From Thiosocius teredinicola (GTDB lineage Bacteria > Pseudomonadota > Gammaproteobacteria > Chromatiales > Chromatiaceae), in the NCBI RefSeq assembly GCF_002009425.1, contig NZ_CP019936.1, positions 3,335,297-3,399,296 on the forward strand: a DNA stretch of 64,000 nucleotides, given 5' to 3'. The notes under the pieces were generated by a model. The model was not told the DNA's origin, did no database searches, and saw nothing but the letters and a program-made list of their open reading frames with translations. Below, piece after piece: positions 44,049-53,854 of the stretch. Every line of letters begins with the position of its first letter. Position 1 is the first letter of the stretch. A program made the translations under genes and the position numbers.

Positions 44049-46721
44049 GTGACCTGGACGCTTGCCGACCTCGACGGCAACACGACCCTGCTGACCGTCA
44101 ACAACCGCCTGGCCGTCGAGCTGCGCGCACGTTACGACAGGCTGCAGTCGGAATCCGGGTTGCGCGTCTGGCCCTCGGCCGACATCCTGCCGTGGAACGC
44201 CTGGCTGACGCGTTGTTACGAGCACTTGCTCGATAGCGGCTTCACCAGTGCCGACCTCCTGGATGCCAACCAGGAACGCCTGCTCTGGGAAAACATCGTC
44301 GAACAATCCAGCCGCGCGCAGAATCAACCCCAGCTGCTGCGCGCCGCGGCCGCTGCCCGCCAGGCACAGGCAGCCCATCTGCTGATCGCCGACTGGCAAC
44401 TCGACGAGGCCCGGCTGAAGTCGAGTGGCGGCGAAGAACTGTCGACCTTCCTCGAATGGCGCGAACGGTTTCAAACCGCATTGAGCGAGCACGCACTGAT
44501 CAGTGCGGCTGCGCTGCTGCCACTGATTACCGCCGCCTTCGACGAACAGGTGCTGAACTCACCTGCACGACTGGTCTACAGCGGCTTCGATACCTTGTCG
44601 CCCGCACAACAACAGTTGTTCGAGCGATTGCGTCAACGAAACACCGAGATCGTCGAACACCTCGAACCGGCGCGAACATTCGAACGCACTCGCCTCACCG
44701 CCGACGACAGCGAAGCTGAGATACGACTGGCCGCGCAATGGGCCAAACAACGGCTGGCGAGTGATGCCAATGTGCGCATCGGCATCGTGTCGCCGCGGAT
44801 CAGCGAGCAACGACAAGACCTGCAGCGCATCTTCGCCGAGACACTGACGCCGCAGCACTATCTCGCCACAGGCGGCGACGCGCAGGCGCTGTTCAACCTG
44901 TCGCTGGGTGAACCGCTGGACGAACGTCCGCTGGCGGCTCATGCATTGCTCGCGCTGACGTTGCTCACCCGCGAGCACGCGCTGAACGACATCGGGCAGT
45001 TGCTGCGCAGCCCATTTCTCGGCGGCTATGCGTCCGAATGGGAGAACCGCGCCCTGTTCGATGCGGCATTGCGCGATGACGGTCTACCGCGCATCAGCGT
45101 GGAGCGCCTGCAGTTTCGTTTGGGCGGTTTTGACGTCACGGATTACAGACACTGCGCAGACCTGCTGTCTCGTCTGGCCAAGCTCGTCGAGTTTCATGAC
45201 CAGCTGCCGAGACGCTGCTCGCCCAACCAATGGGTCGGCCATCTTCAGGCGCTTCTCGGCATACTCGGCTGGCCCGGCGAGCAGACGCTCGACAGTCACG
45301 AGTATCAACAACACGAACGCTTCAAACGCGTCTTCAGTGAGTTCGCAGCACTCGGCAAGGTACAGCCGTCGATGAGCCTGACGGATGCGCTTACGCAGCT
45401 GCGGACGCTCACGCACGATACCGTCTTCCAACCGCAGTCACCGGCAACACCGATCCAGATACTCGGCGGCCTCGAAGCGGCCGGCATGGATTTCGATGCA
45501 ATCTGGTTGCTGGGTCTCGACGATCAGACCTGGCCGGCATCACCGCAACCCAACCCGCTGCTACCGGCGGCCTTGCAACGCGAACTCGACATGCCGAATG
45601 CGTCGGCGTCACGCGAGCTCGCGTTCGCCCGACGACTCACCGAACGTCTGTGCCACAGCGCCCCGTTGGTCATTGCCAGCCACGCCCGTCAGTGCGGCGA
45701 TCGCGAGCAGCGCGCCAGTCCGCTGATCAGGGATTGGCCGTCGATCGACGCCAGTGAACTCGTCGGCGACTTACGCGCTAGCTTGCGCGATGCCTGCGCC
45801 CAGCACGACGGCCTGCTGCCATTGCCCGACAAGGCCTTGCGACGCCCGCCCAGCGAACAGCGCGGCGGCGCGGCCTTGCTCGCCGCACAGGCAAACTGCC
45901 CATTCCAAGCGGTCGCACGTTTTCGCCTCGCTGCGCGACCCTTGGCCGAGGCCTCGTTCAACGTCGATGCCGCCATCGTCGGCAACCTGGTGCACGACCT
46001 GTTGCAGCGCGTTTGGCAGCAACTGCACGACTCGGCAACGCTCGCACAGCACGACGACGCATCGCTGCGCGATCTCATCGTGCCACTCGCCCAGGCCACG
46101 CTGGCAGACCTGGGACGGCGGCGACCCGACCTGTTCTCACCACGCTTTCAGGCCATCGAAACGCAACGTTTGACCCACCTACTGATCGACTGGTTGAACA
46201 GCGAACGCTCGCGCAGTCAGCCATTCTGCGTCGAGCAACTGGAGCAATCGCAGCTCGTCGAACTCGGCGAGCTGCGCCTGCACACGCGCACCGACCGCAT
46301 CGACCGACTGGCCGATGGCACGCTGGCGGTGATCGACTACAAGACCGGGCGGCAGGTGAACAACAGCGGTTGGTTCGATGACCGCGTCACCGAGCCGCAG
46401 GTGCCCTTGTACTGCCTGCACAGCGACGGCGAGGTCAGCGCCGCCCTGCTGGCGCGCGTGCGTCGCGACCAGGCCGGCTGCAGCTTCGTCGGTGTCAGTC
46501 GCAATGAAGGATTCGCGCAGGGTGTCATCACACCGCAGAATTACGAAGAGGAAACCGACTGGTCGACCCTGCTGGACCACTGGCGATGGGCCCTGGCAAA
46601 TCTTGCCGACGAGATCCGGCACGGCCGCGCCGATGCAACACCATCGCCCCAGGCGTGCAGCTATTGCCCGTACGGCGACCTGTGCCGGGTTCAGGAGATG
46701 CTCGGAGAAGACGATGCCTGA
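44049..46721 (+). CDS. AddB-like nuclease/inactivated helicase, probable DNA repair protein
   Basis: The product is 890 residues from a GTG. It matches the family annotated 'probable DNA repair protein', which pairs with an AddA-like helicase. The C-terminal PD-(D/E)XK nuclease domain has GNLVHDLLQRVW, LRLHTRTDRIDRLADGTLAV (with catalytic Asp) and VIDYKTG. Cysteines in ANCPFQAVA and the spaced set CSYCPYGDLC fit the four-Cys iron-sulfur clasp of AddB-type nucleases. The N-terminal helicase-like part lacks a P-loop. It overlaps the next gene by 8 nt. Confidence 0.87.
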   Translation: MTWTLADLDGNTTLLTVNNRLAVELRARYDRLQSESGLRVWPSADILPWNAWLTRCYEHLLDSGFTSADLLDANQERLLWENIVEQSSRAQNQPQLLRAAAAARQAQAAHLLIADWQLDEARLKSSGGEELSTFLEWRERFQTALSEHALISAAALLPLITAAFDEQVLNSPARLVYSGFDTLSPAQQQLFERLRQRNTEIVEHLEPARTFERTRLTADDSEAEIRLAAQWAKQRLASDANVRIGIVSPRISEQRQDLQRIFAETLTPQHYLATGGDAQALFNLSLGEPLDERPLAAHALLALTLLTREHALNDIGQLLRSPFLGGYASEWENRALFDAALRDDGLPRISVERLQFRLGGFDVTDYRHCADLLSRLAKLVEFHDQLPRRCSPNQWVGHLQALLGILGWPGEQTLDSHEYQQHERFKRVFSEFAALGKVQPSMSLTDALTQLRTLTHDTVFQPQSPATPIQILGGLEAAGMDFDAIWLLGLDDQTWPASPQPNPLLPAALQRELDMPNASASRELAFARRLTERLCHSAPLVIASHARQCGDREQRASPLIRDWPSIDASELVGDLRASLRDACAQHDGLLPLPDKALRRPPSEQRGGAALLAAQANCPFQAVARFRLAARPLAEASFNVDAAIVGNLVHDLLQRVWQQLHDSATLAQHDDASLRDLIVPLAQATLADLGRRRPDLFSPRFQAIETQRLTHLLIDWLNSERSRSQPFCVEQLEQSQLVELGELRLHTRTDRIDRLADGTLAVIDYKTGRQVNNSGWFDDRVTEPQVPLYCLHSDGEVSAALLARVRRDQAGCSFVGVSRNEGFAQGVITPQNYEEETDWSTLLDHWRWALANLADEIRHGRADATPSPQACSYCPYGDLCRVQEMLGEDDA

Positions 46722-49700
46722 AGTGCACGTAGCCGATCAGGATCAGCGCAGCCGCGCGCTAAACATCGACGACTCGTTCATCGTGCAGGCGCCGGCCGGC
46801 TCGGGCAAGACAGAGCTGCTGACCCAGCGCTATCTGCGGCTGTTGGCGATCGTCAAGCACCCGGAAGAGATCTACGCGATCACCTTCACCCGCAAGGCCG
46901 CTGCCGAGATGCGCAACCGCATCGTGGCGGCGCTCGAGCTGGCACGTAGCGATGAGCCGGACGAAGCGCACCGGCGAACGACCTGGGCGCTGGCGCGCGA
47001 TGTGTTGGCGCGCGACACCGAACTCGATTGGCAGCTGACCGACAACCCCAACCGCCTGCGCATCCAGACCTTCGACAGCCTGAGCCACGCGCTGGCGCGC
47101 CAGATGCCGTTGCTCAGCGAGTTAGGTGCAGCCCCCGCAACCACCGAGCATGCCGAACCGTTCTACCAGGCCGCCGCCCGCGCTACGCTGCGCATGCTCG
47201 ACGAGCCGGCGCTGGGCGATCACATCGAGCGCCTGCTGATCCACCTCGACAGTCGCCAGGAACAACTCGAGACACTGCTGTGCCGCATGCTGTCGCGGCG
47301 TGACCAATGGCTGACGCACGCCTTGTCGTCGCCGGACGGTGAGACGATCGAAGACGCCCTGCGCGACGCCGTCACCGATCACCTGGCGAGGTTGATCACT
47401 GCGTGTCCCGCCGACTGGTTGCATCAACTCGCGCTCCTTGCGCAACAGGCCGCATTGAACCTGCGCAAGGCCGACAGCGCAGCGTCGTCACCGTTGGCAC
47501 CGTGGGCCGACGATGACACGCTGCCCACACCCGGCTGGCCGGATCTGGCAAAGTGGCTGGGTCTTGCCGAACTGCTGCTGACGGCGCAGAACGAACCGCG
47601 CAAAAGCTGGACCAACAAACAAGGCTTTCCGGCGCCCAGCGAGAAAGGCCTGGATGCCGATGCCAAGCAGGCTCGCACACAAGCAAAGCACGACATCAAG
47701 TCACTCGCCGCGCGGTTGACCGACGATCACGAGCTGTTGCGCCTTTGGGCTGGTGTGCGCAGCCTGCCACGACACGGACCCGACGCCGCGCAACAACAGG
47801 TACTGCGCAGCCTGTTTCATGTACTGCTGCATGCTGCCGCCGAACTGCAACTGGTCTTTGAAGAACACGGCGAGGTCGACTTCGTCGAGATCCAGTTGCG
47901 CGCGCAACGTGCACTCGGTGACCCGGAAGCGCCGACCGATCTGGCCCTGGCGCTCGATTATCGTCTACAGCACCTGCTGGTCGACGAGTTTCAGGACACC
48001 TCAAGCAGCCAGTATCGGCTGCTCGCGACGCTGACCGCCGGCTGGCAGAACGACGATGGTCGTACGCTGTTCGCGGTTGGTGATCCAATGCAATCGATCT
48101 ACCGCTTCCGCGAAGCCGAAGTCGGCCTGTACCTCGCAGCGCGTGAACACGGCATCGGCCAATTGAAACTGCAGCCGCTGACCTTAAGCGTCAACTTTCG
48201 TTCGACCCGCGGCATCGTGGACTGGGTGAACGACGGTTTTCCCACGGTTCTGCCGGCAACGACCGACGTCGGCCGTGGCGCTGTCCCCTACTCACCTGCG
48301 ACTGCCTTCGCCGACGGCTCGGCAGACGAAGATGGCGAAGCGGTACAGATACACCCTCACGTTGGTGACGATCGCCAGGCCGAGTCAGCACAGGTCGTCG
48401 AACTCATTCGCCAGGCATTGCGCCAGACCGACGATGGACAGGTCGCCGTGCTGGCACGCGCGCGCAGTCACCTCTATCCAATCGCCGATGCATTAAGGTG
48501 CGCGGGCGTCGGCTTTCAGGCGGTCGACGTGTTTCCACTGGGACAGCAACCGGTCGTACGCGATCTGCATGCCTTGACCCGGGCGCTGCTGCATTCCGCC
48601 GACCGACTCTCCTGGCTGGTTGTTCTGCGTGCACCCTGGGTGGGCATCGAACTGAACGATCTGCTGGTGCTGGCCGAGTCGTCGAACCGCAGCATGCCGG
48701 CGCGGCTAAGGGACCAGGCCTTGCGCAGTGCGCTGAGCACCGATGGTCGGCGGCGCATCGAACGTCTATTGCGCCTGCTCGACCCGCAGCTGCCGGCACG
48801 TGGGCGCAGGCCCCTGCGCCAATGGGTCGAATCGATCTGGTTGTCATTGGGCGGCCTGGCCGCCGCCGGCAGCAACGCCGATGCCGATGCCCAGGCCTAC
48901 CTGCAACTGCTAGACCAACATGAGCAGGCCGGCGGGCTGCTGGATTTCGCCGTACTCGACGATGCCCTGGACAGCCTATATGCATCGCCGGACACCCAGG
49001 CCGACGGCCGGGTACAACTAATGACCATGCACAAATCGAAGGGCCTGGAGTTCGATACCGTCATCCTGCCCGGGCTGGGTCGCAGTACCCGCGGCAACAA
49101 CAGCGAATTGCTGTATTGGTTGGAGCGCACCGCCGATGACGGCAGCAGCCAATTGCTGATGGCGCCGATCCGTGCCGCCACGCAAGACCACGAGCCGATC
49201 TCGGACTACCTGCGCGACCTCGATAAAGACAAGGATCGCCTGGAGCAGGCGCGTCTGCTGTACGTCGCGGCAACCCGCGCCAAGCGCCGCCTGCACCTGC
49301 TGGGTCATCTCGCCGTCAGCAACAAGGGCATCGCCGAGAAACCAACTTCCGGTTCTTTGCTGGAAAAGCTGTGGCCGGTTGTGCAACCCGCGTTCGAAGA
49401 GCTGCAACAGCCGCCGAGTGTTGCCGACGTCGAGGATATCCCGCTACAGGAACTCAAGCGCCTGCCAGCCGACTGGCAGGTCTCGTTCAACAGCGAACCT
49501 ACCGCTGCGTCGGCGGCGACGGCGTCAACCGAGCAGCCGCAGGCGATCGAGTTTTCATGGGCCGGCGATACTGCGCGCCACGTCGGCACCCTGGTTCACC
49601 GCTACCTTGAACGCATCGCCAACGAAGGACTCGCACACTGGCCCGTGGAACGCATCGACGCGATGACTGCCACGGTGCGTCGCGGCTTGAGCAACTTGGG

Positions 49701-50112
49701 CGTCGACGCCGAAGAACTCGAGCGCGCTACCGACAAGACGCTGCGCGCCTTGCGCCAGACGCTACACGATGAAACCGGCCGCTGGATATTGGGCGATCAT
49801 CCAGAAGCTGCCTGCGAATGGCCGCTGACGGTACGCGCCGAACGTATCGCCCACTACGTGATCGACCGCACCTTCGTCGATGACCAGGGCATTCGCTGGA
49901 TCATCGACTACAAGACCGGTGAACATCTCGAGGACGACCGCGATGCCTTCCTCGACCAGGAACTCGAACGCTACCGCGCGCAGCTCGAAAACTACGGCCA
50001 GATTGTTCACCTGCTCGAGCAACGCCCGATCCGCCTGGCGCTGTACTTCCCGTTGTTCGCCGACTGGCGGGTATGGGATTACGCGCCGGATGCCATGGAA
50101 ACCCCCGTGTAA
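46714..50112 (+). CDS. AddA-like UvrD/Rep-family helicase-nuclease
   Basis: The product is 1132 residues, an SF1 helicase with Walker A QAPAGSGKTELLTQRYLRLL (about 22-41), motif II VDEFQDTSSSQYRLL, motif III GDPMQSIYRFREAE, motif V/VI MTMHKSKGLEFDTVILPG and LLYVAATRAKRRLHLLG, and a C-terminal RecB-type nuclease domain with HRYLERIANEG and IIDYKTGEHLED. With the preceding gene it would resect double-strand DNA ends, as AddAB or RecBCD do. The start at 46714 lies inside the end of the partner gene; the longer open frame is shadow. Confidence 0.93.
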   Translation: MPEVHVADQDQRSRALNIDDSFIVQAPAGSGKTELLTQRYLRLLAIVKHPEEIYAITFTRKAAAEMRNRIVAALELARSDEPDEAHRRTTWALARDVLARDTELDWQLTDNPNRLRIQTFDSLSHALARQMPLLSELGAAPATTEHAEPFYQAAARATLRMLDEPALGDHIERLLIHLDSRQEQLETLLCRMLSRRDQWLTHALSSPDGETIEDALRDAVTDHLARLITACPADWLHQLALLAQQAALNLRKADSAASSPLAPWADDDTLPTPGWPDLAKWLGLAELLLTAQNEPRKSWTNKQGFPAPSEKGLDADAKQARTQAKHDIKSLAARLTDDHELLRLWAGVRSLPRHGPDAAQQQVLRSLFHVLLHAAAELQLVFEEHGEVDFVEIQLRAQRALGDPEAPTDLALALDYRLQHLLVDEFQDTSSSQYRLLATLTAGWQNDDGRTLFAVGDPMQSIYRFREAEVGLYLAAREHGIGQLKLQPLTLSVNFRSTRGIVDWVNDGFPTVLPATTDVGRGAVPYSPATAFADGSADEDGEAVQIHPHVGDDRQAESAQVVELIRQALRQTDDGQVAVLARARSHLYPIADALRCAGVGFQAVDVFPLGQQPVVRDLHALTRALLHSADRLSWLVVLRAPWVGIELNDLLVLAESSNRSMPARLRDQALRSALSTDGRRRIERLLRLLDPQLPARGRRPLRQWVESIWLSLGGLAAAGSNADADAQAYLQLLDQHEQAGGLLDFAVLDDALDSLYASPDTQADGRVQLMTMHKSKGLEFDTVILPGLGRSTRGNNSELLYWLERTADDGSSQLLMAPIRAATQDHEPISDYLRDLDKDKDRLEQARLLYVAATRAKRRLHLLGHLAVSNKGIAEKPTSGSLLEKLWPVVQPAFEELQQPPSVADVEDIPLQELKRLPADWQVSFNSEPTAASAATASTEQPQAIEFSWAGDTARHVGTLVHRYLERIANEGLAHWPVERIDAMTATVRRGLSNLGVDAEELERATDKTLRALRQTLHDETGRWILGDHPEAACEWPLTVRAERIAHYVIDRTFVDDQGIRWIIDYKTGEHLEDDRDAFLDQELERYRAQLENYGQIVHLLEQRPIRLALYFPLFADWRVWDYAPDAMETPV

Positions 50113-50166
50113 AGCCACGGCAGGCCGCCGGCTGCGCGGCTATCGGGCCGGTGTTACTATCAAGCC

Positions 50167-50403
50167 ATGCCACACGTCATTGTTGACCCGGAATCCACTT
50201 CGCTGCAGGAGCGGTTTGCGCTAATCAAGACGCCGCGCAAATCGCGCAAACGCTATCCCGAAGGTTGCGTCGACATCGTTGCAACAGAGCAGGCGGCAAA
50301 AGACGCCGCCGACAGCGCCCACAACCTGCACCCGGCCGTGGTCTACGGGCCATCAGTGTCGTCGGAAAGCCAGCGCATCTATTACCTGGTCCGCTGGCTC
50401 TGA
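50167..50403 (+). CDS. Small hypothetical protein, 78 residues
   Basis: Not recognised. It is soluble and without signal peptide: PRKSRKRYPEGCVDIVATEQ, AAKDAADSAHNLHPAVVYGP and ESQRIYYLVRWL. The segment KDAADSAHNLHPAVVYGPS and the aromatic end look like a small compact domain. It begins 55 nt after the helicase gene and ends 52 nt before the cation ATPase, so it fits the gap well. No clear ribosome-binding site. Confidence 0.6.
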   Translation: MPHVIVDPESTSLQERFALIKTPRKSRKRYPEGCVDIVATEQAAKDAADSAHNLHPAVVYGPSVSSESQRIYYLVRWL

Positions 50404-50454
50404 ATTACCGTCGCCGGTCGCCGACCGGCCCAAGTCGAACGAGCCAAGCGCATC

Positions 50455-53193
50455 ATGGCTGTTGTATCGGACAATGCCCCACTCACGCCTCACTGGCATG
50501 CGATGCCGGTCGAAGCCGTATTGACCGAGCTGGACACGCGTGCCAGCGGCCTGACCGGGCAACAGGCACGAGAGCGTCGCGAACAATGCGGTCCGAACCG
50601 GCTGCCTGAGGCAAAATCGCGCAGCCGCTTGATGCGCTTTCTCGCCCAATTTCACAACGTGCTGATCTACGTGCTGCTGGTGGCCGGTCTGGTGACCCTG
50701 CTACTGCAACACTGGGTGGACGCCGCGGTGATTATCGGTGTGGTCATCGTCAACGCGGTGATCGGTTACGTGCAGGAGGGCAAGGCAGAAGACGCTCTGT
50801 CGGCCATCCGCAACATGCTGTCTGCCCGCGCGCTGGTGTTGCGTGACGGCACCCGCATAACGCTCGATGCCGAAGACATCGTACCGGGTGACATCGTTCC
50901 GTTGCAGGCCGGCGACAAGATCGCTGCCGACGTGCGCCTGCTGCAGGCCAAGGGATTGCGCATCGACGAGGCCGCGCTCACCGGCGAATCGGTGCCGGTC
51001 GAGAAGACCGTGACACCCTGCGCCGAACACGCAGTACTCGGCGACCGTGTGTGCATGGCGTATTCGGGCACCTTGATCACCGCCGGACAGGGTGTCGGCG
51101 TCGTCACCGCCACCGGCGCGCGTACCGAACTCGGATTGATCAGTGCGCTGGTCGCGCGCGTCGAGCAACTCACTACCCCCTTGTTGCGACAGATGGCCAG
51201 CTTCGGCCGCTGGCTGACGCTGGCCATCGTGTTGATCGCGGCCATCGCGTTCGCATTCGGCATTGCCGTACACGGCTATACCGCTGCCGAGATGTTCCTC
51301 GCCGCGGTCGGGCTCGCGGTTGCAGCCATCCCCGAAGGCCTGCCGGCGATCATGACCATCACGCTCGCCATCGGTGTACAACGCATGGCGGCCGCCAATG
51401 CCATCATCCGTCGTCTGCCGGCGGTCGAAACGTTGGGGACCGTCTCGGTGATCTGTTCGGACAAGACCGGCACACTGACACGCAATGAAATGACAGTGCG
51501 CACGCTGATGCTGCCCGACGTGCAACTGGATATCAGCGGCAGCGGGTACGACCTGCGCGGCGCTTTCACGGCGGCGGACAAAGACTACGACGTGGCGGCG
51601 CACGAAGGCGCAATGCAGATGCTGCGCGCCATGTTGTTGTGCAACGACGCAGACATCGTGCAGGACGAAGAAGGTCAGCATATCCAGGGCGACCCGATGG
51701 AGGCGGCGTTGTCCGTCGCGGCCATCAAGGCCGGGCTCAATCCCGTGCTGACCGGCCGACAATGGCCCAGGACCGACCTCATCCCGTTCGATGCCGCGCA
51801 CCAGTTCATGGCGACCCTGCACCACAGCCACGACGGCGAATCGATTGTGTTGATCAAAGGCGCACCGGAACAACTGCTGAAACGCTGCAGCCATACGTGG
51901 TCGGTGCAGGGAGCCATACCGATCGCTATCGAAGCCTGGGAACGGCATGTCGAGAACCTCGGCTCGCAAGGCTACCGTGTGCTCGCCATCGCCGAGCGCC
52001 GGCTCGATCAGCATCCCGTCGAACTAACCTTTGCCGATGTGGAAGATCGGCTGGTTCTGCTCGGCCTATGCGGCCTGATCGATCCACCGCGTGCGGCCGC
52101 GATCGAGGCAGTCGCGACCTGCCAACAGGCAGGCATACGGGTCAAGATGGTCACCGGCGACCATCGGGTGACCGCCGGGGCAATCGCCCGCCAGGTCGGC
52201 CTGCAGAACACCGATGAGATATTGAGCGGCAGCCAACTCGAAGAGATGGATGACGCGACCCTTGCAGAGCAGGTGGAACGCGTCGACATCTATGCGCGCG
52301 TCAGCCCGGAGCACAAACTACGCCTGGTTCAGCACCTGCAGGCCCACGGCCGCGTAGTTGCGATGACCGGCGACGGCGTCAACGATGCCCCGGCATTGCG
52401 TCGTGCCGATGTCGGTGTGGCGATGGGACGCAGCGGCACCGAGGTAGCCAAGGACTCGGCCGAGATGGTGCTCACCGACGACAACTTCGCGACCATCGTC
52501 AATGCGGTCAAGGAAGGCCGCACGGTGTATGACAATCTGCGCAAGGCGATCCTGTTCATACTGCCGACCAACGGTGGCGAGGCATTGGTGATACTGACCG
52601 CGATTCTGTTAGGCGTCGAACAGTTTCCATTGACCCCGGTGCAGATACTGTGGGTGAACATGATCACCGCGGCTACGCTCGCCTTGGCATTGGCTTTCGA
52701 ACCGCCCGAACACGGCATCATGCAACGTGCACCGCGCGACCCGCGCGAACCGGTGCTCAGTCGGCTGTTTCTATGGCGTATCCTGTTCGTTTCGTTGATC
52801 CTGGTCGTCGGCACATTCGGCCTGTTCATGTGGGACATGCAGGCCAACGGCAGCGTCGAGCATGCACGCACGATTGCGGTCAACACGCTGGTGATGTTCG
52901 AGATCTTCTACCTGTTCAACTCACGCTACATCGTGCACTCGGTGCTGAACGCGCGCGGCCTGCTCGGCAATCGCTACGTGCTCGGGGCAGTCGGCCTGCT
53001 GGTACTGTTTCAACTCGCCTTCACTTACCTCCCCGTGATGCAATCACTGTTCGGCACGACGTCGATCGACCTGCAGACCTGGGCGCTCATCACGCTGGTC
53101 GCGTCGTCGGTGCTGTGGCTGGTGGAGCTTGAGAAAGCCGCCGTGCGCCGGTACAAAAAACCTCCCTCCTCGCAGGCAAATCCGCCCTCTTGA
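50455..53193 (+). CDS. P2-type cation-transporting ATPase
   Basis: The product is 912 residues. N-terminal cation_ATPase_N segment, M1-M2, actuator domain with LTGESVPVEK (TGE loop), M4 with AIPEGLPAIMT, phosphorylation motif CSDKTGTLTRNE, nucleotide-binding domain with KGAPEQLL, hinge MTGDGVNDAPAL and M5-M10 at the C-terminus (NGGEALVIL in M5; NMITAATLALALAFEP in M6). The PEGLP motif and length fit SERCA/PMCA- or Na+,K+-like P2A pumps; the transported ion (Ca2+, Mg2+ or Na+) cannot be set. hsp20 follows 115 nt later. Confidence 0.94.
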   Translation: MAVVSDNAPLTPHWHAMPVEAVLTELDTRASGLTGQQARERREQCGPNRLPEAKSRSRLMRFLAQFHNVLIYVLLVAGLVTLLLQHWVDAAVIIGVVIVNAVIGYVQEGKAEDALSAIRNMLSARALVLRDGTRITLDAEDIVPGDIVPLQAGDKIAADVRLLQAKGLRIDEAALTGESVPVEKTVTPCAEHAVLGDRVCMAYSGTLITAGQGVGVVTATGARTELGLISALVARVEQLTTPLLRQMASFGRWLTLAIVLIAAIAFAFGIAVHGYTAAEMFLAAVGLAVAAIPEGLPAIMTITLAIGVQRMAAANAIIRRLPAVETLGTVSVICSDKTGTLTRNEMTVRTLMLPDVQLDISGSGYDLRGAFTAADKDYDVAAHEGAMQMLRAMLLCNDADIVQDEEGQHIQGDPMEAALSVAAIKAGLNPVLTGRQWPRTDLIPFDAAHQFMATLHHSHDGESIVLIKGAPEQLLKRCSHTWSVQGAIPIAIEAWERHVENLGSQGYRVLAIAERRLDQHPVELTFADVEDRLVLLGLCGLIDPPRAAAIEAVATCQQAGIRVKMVTGDHRVTAGAIARQVGLQNTDEILSGSQLEEMDDATLAEQVERVDIYARVSPEHKLRLVQHLQAHGRVVAMTGDGVNDAPALRRADVGVAMGRSGTEVAKDSAEMVLTDDNFATIVNAVKEGRTVYDNLRKAILFILPTNGGEALVILTAILLGVEQFPLTPVQILWVNMITAATLALALAFEPPEHGIMQRAPRDPREPVLSRLFLWRILFVSLILVVGTFGLFMWDMQANGSVEHARTIAVNTLVMFEIFYLFNSRYIVHSVLNARGLLGNRYVLGAVGLLVLFQLAFTYLPVMQSLFGTTSIDLQTWALITLVASSVLWLVELEKAAVRRYKKPPSSQANPPS

Positions 53194-53308
53194 ATCCCGG
53201 CAAAGCGCCCCTATGTCTGGGCCAACGGACGCCGAACGGGTCCGCACAACGGCGGTTCTTTGAACGCCAAACCAACCTTTGTTGCTTGATTGAAGAGGAC
53301 AAAACACC

Positions 53309-53788
53309 ATGAACGCATTTGATTTTTCGCCGCTTTTCCGCACCGCCATCGGTTTTGACCGTCTCGCCGACGCGCTTGAAACCGCCAACCGGGCCGACGC
53401 GGGCGGCTACCCTCCCTACAACATCGAGTTGACCGGTGAGGATCAATACCGAATCACCATGGCTGTTGCCGGTTTCAGTGCCGATGAGATCGACATCGAA
53501 ACGCGCAACAACCTGCTCAAGGTAACGGGCAAGAAGAAGGCCGACGTCGCCGATCGCAAGTTTCTGCATCACGGCATCGCCAAGCGCAACTTCGAGCGCA
53601 CCTACCAGCTTGCCGATTACGTGCGCGTGAACGGCGCTGAACTCAAGGACGGCCTGCTGCATGTCGACCTCGCACGTGAAGTGCCCGAGGCAATGAAACC
53701 GCGCCGCATCGAGATTCGCGGCCAGGACGACCGACTGATCGAAAGCCAGGTGGATAACACCGACAAGGTCGATACCAAAGTCGCATAA
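53309..53788 (+). CDS. Small heat shock protein, Hsp20/IbpA family
   Basis: The product is 159 residues with an alpha-crystallin domain (about 38-132) and flanking arms. N-terminal FDFSPLFRTAIGFDRL is IbpA-like; YPPYNIELTGEDQYRITMAV, KVTGKKK, FLHHGIAKRNFERTYQLADY and LKDGLLHVDLAREVPE follow. It would bind unfolding proteins without ATP. GAGG lies before the ATG. Followed by a strong hairpin at 53808-53833. Confidence 0.92.
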   Translation: MNAFDFSPLFRTAIGFDRLADALETANRADAGGYPPYNIELTGEDQYRITMAVAGFSADEIDIETRNNLLKVTGKKKADVADRKFLHHGIAKRNFERTYQLADYVRVNGAELKDGLLHVDLAREVPEAMKPRRIEIRGQDDRLIESQVDNTDKVDTKVA

Positions 53789-53807
53789 TCAAACCTGTCC
53801 CCAACGT

Positions 53808-53833
53808 ATCCCCCGGTATCTCTGCCGGGGGAT
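53808..53833 (+). terminator. Hairpin after hsp20
   Basis: Perfect 9-bp stem (53808-53816 with 53825-53833), 8-nt loop. The following CTCTGTGTTG is only moderately T-rich, so termination may be partial and allow read-through to degQ. Confidence 0.5.
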
Positions 53834-53854
53834 CTCTGTGTTGACGAAGTAGCC

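Noticed and set aside
50701-52014. Minus-strand open frame (437 codons)
   Set aside because: Antisense to the P-type ATPase gene; shadow.
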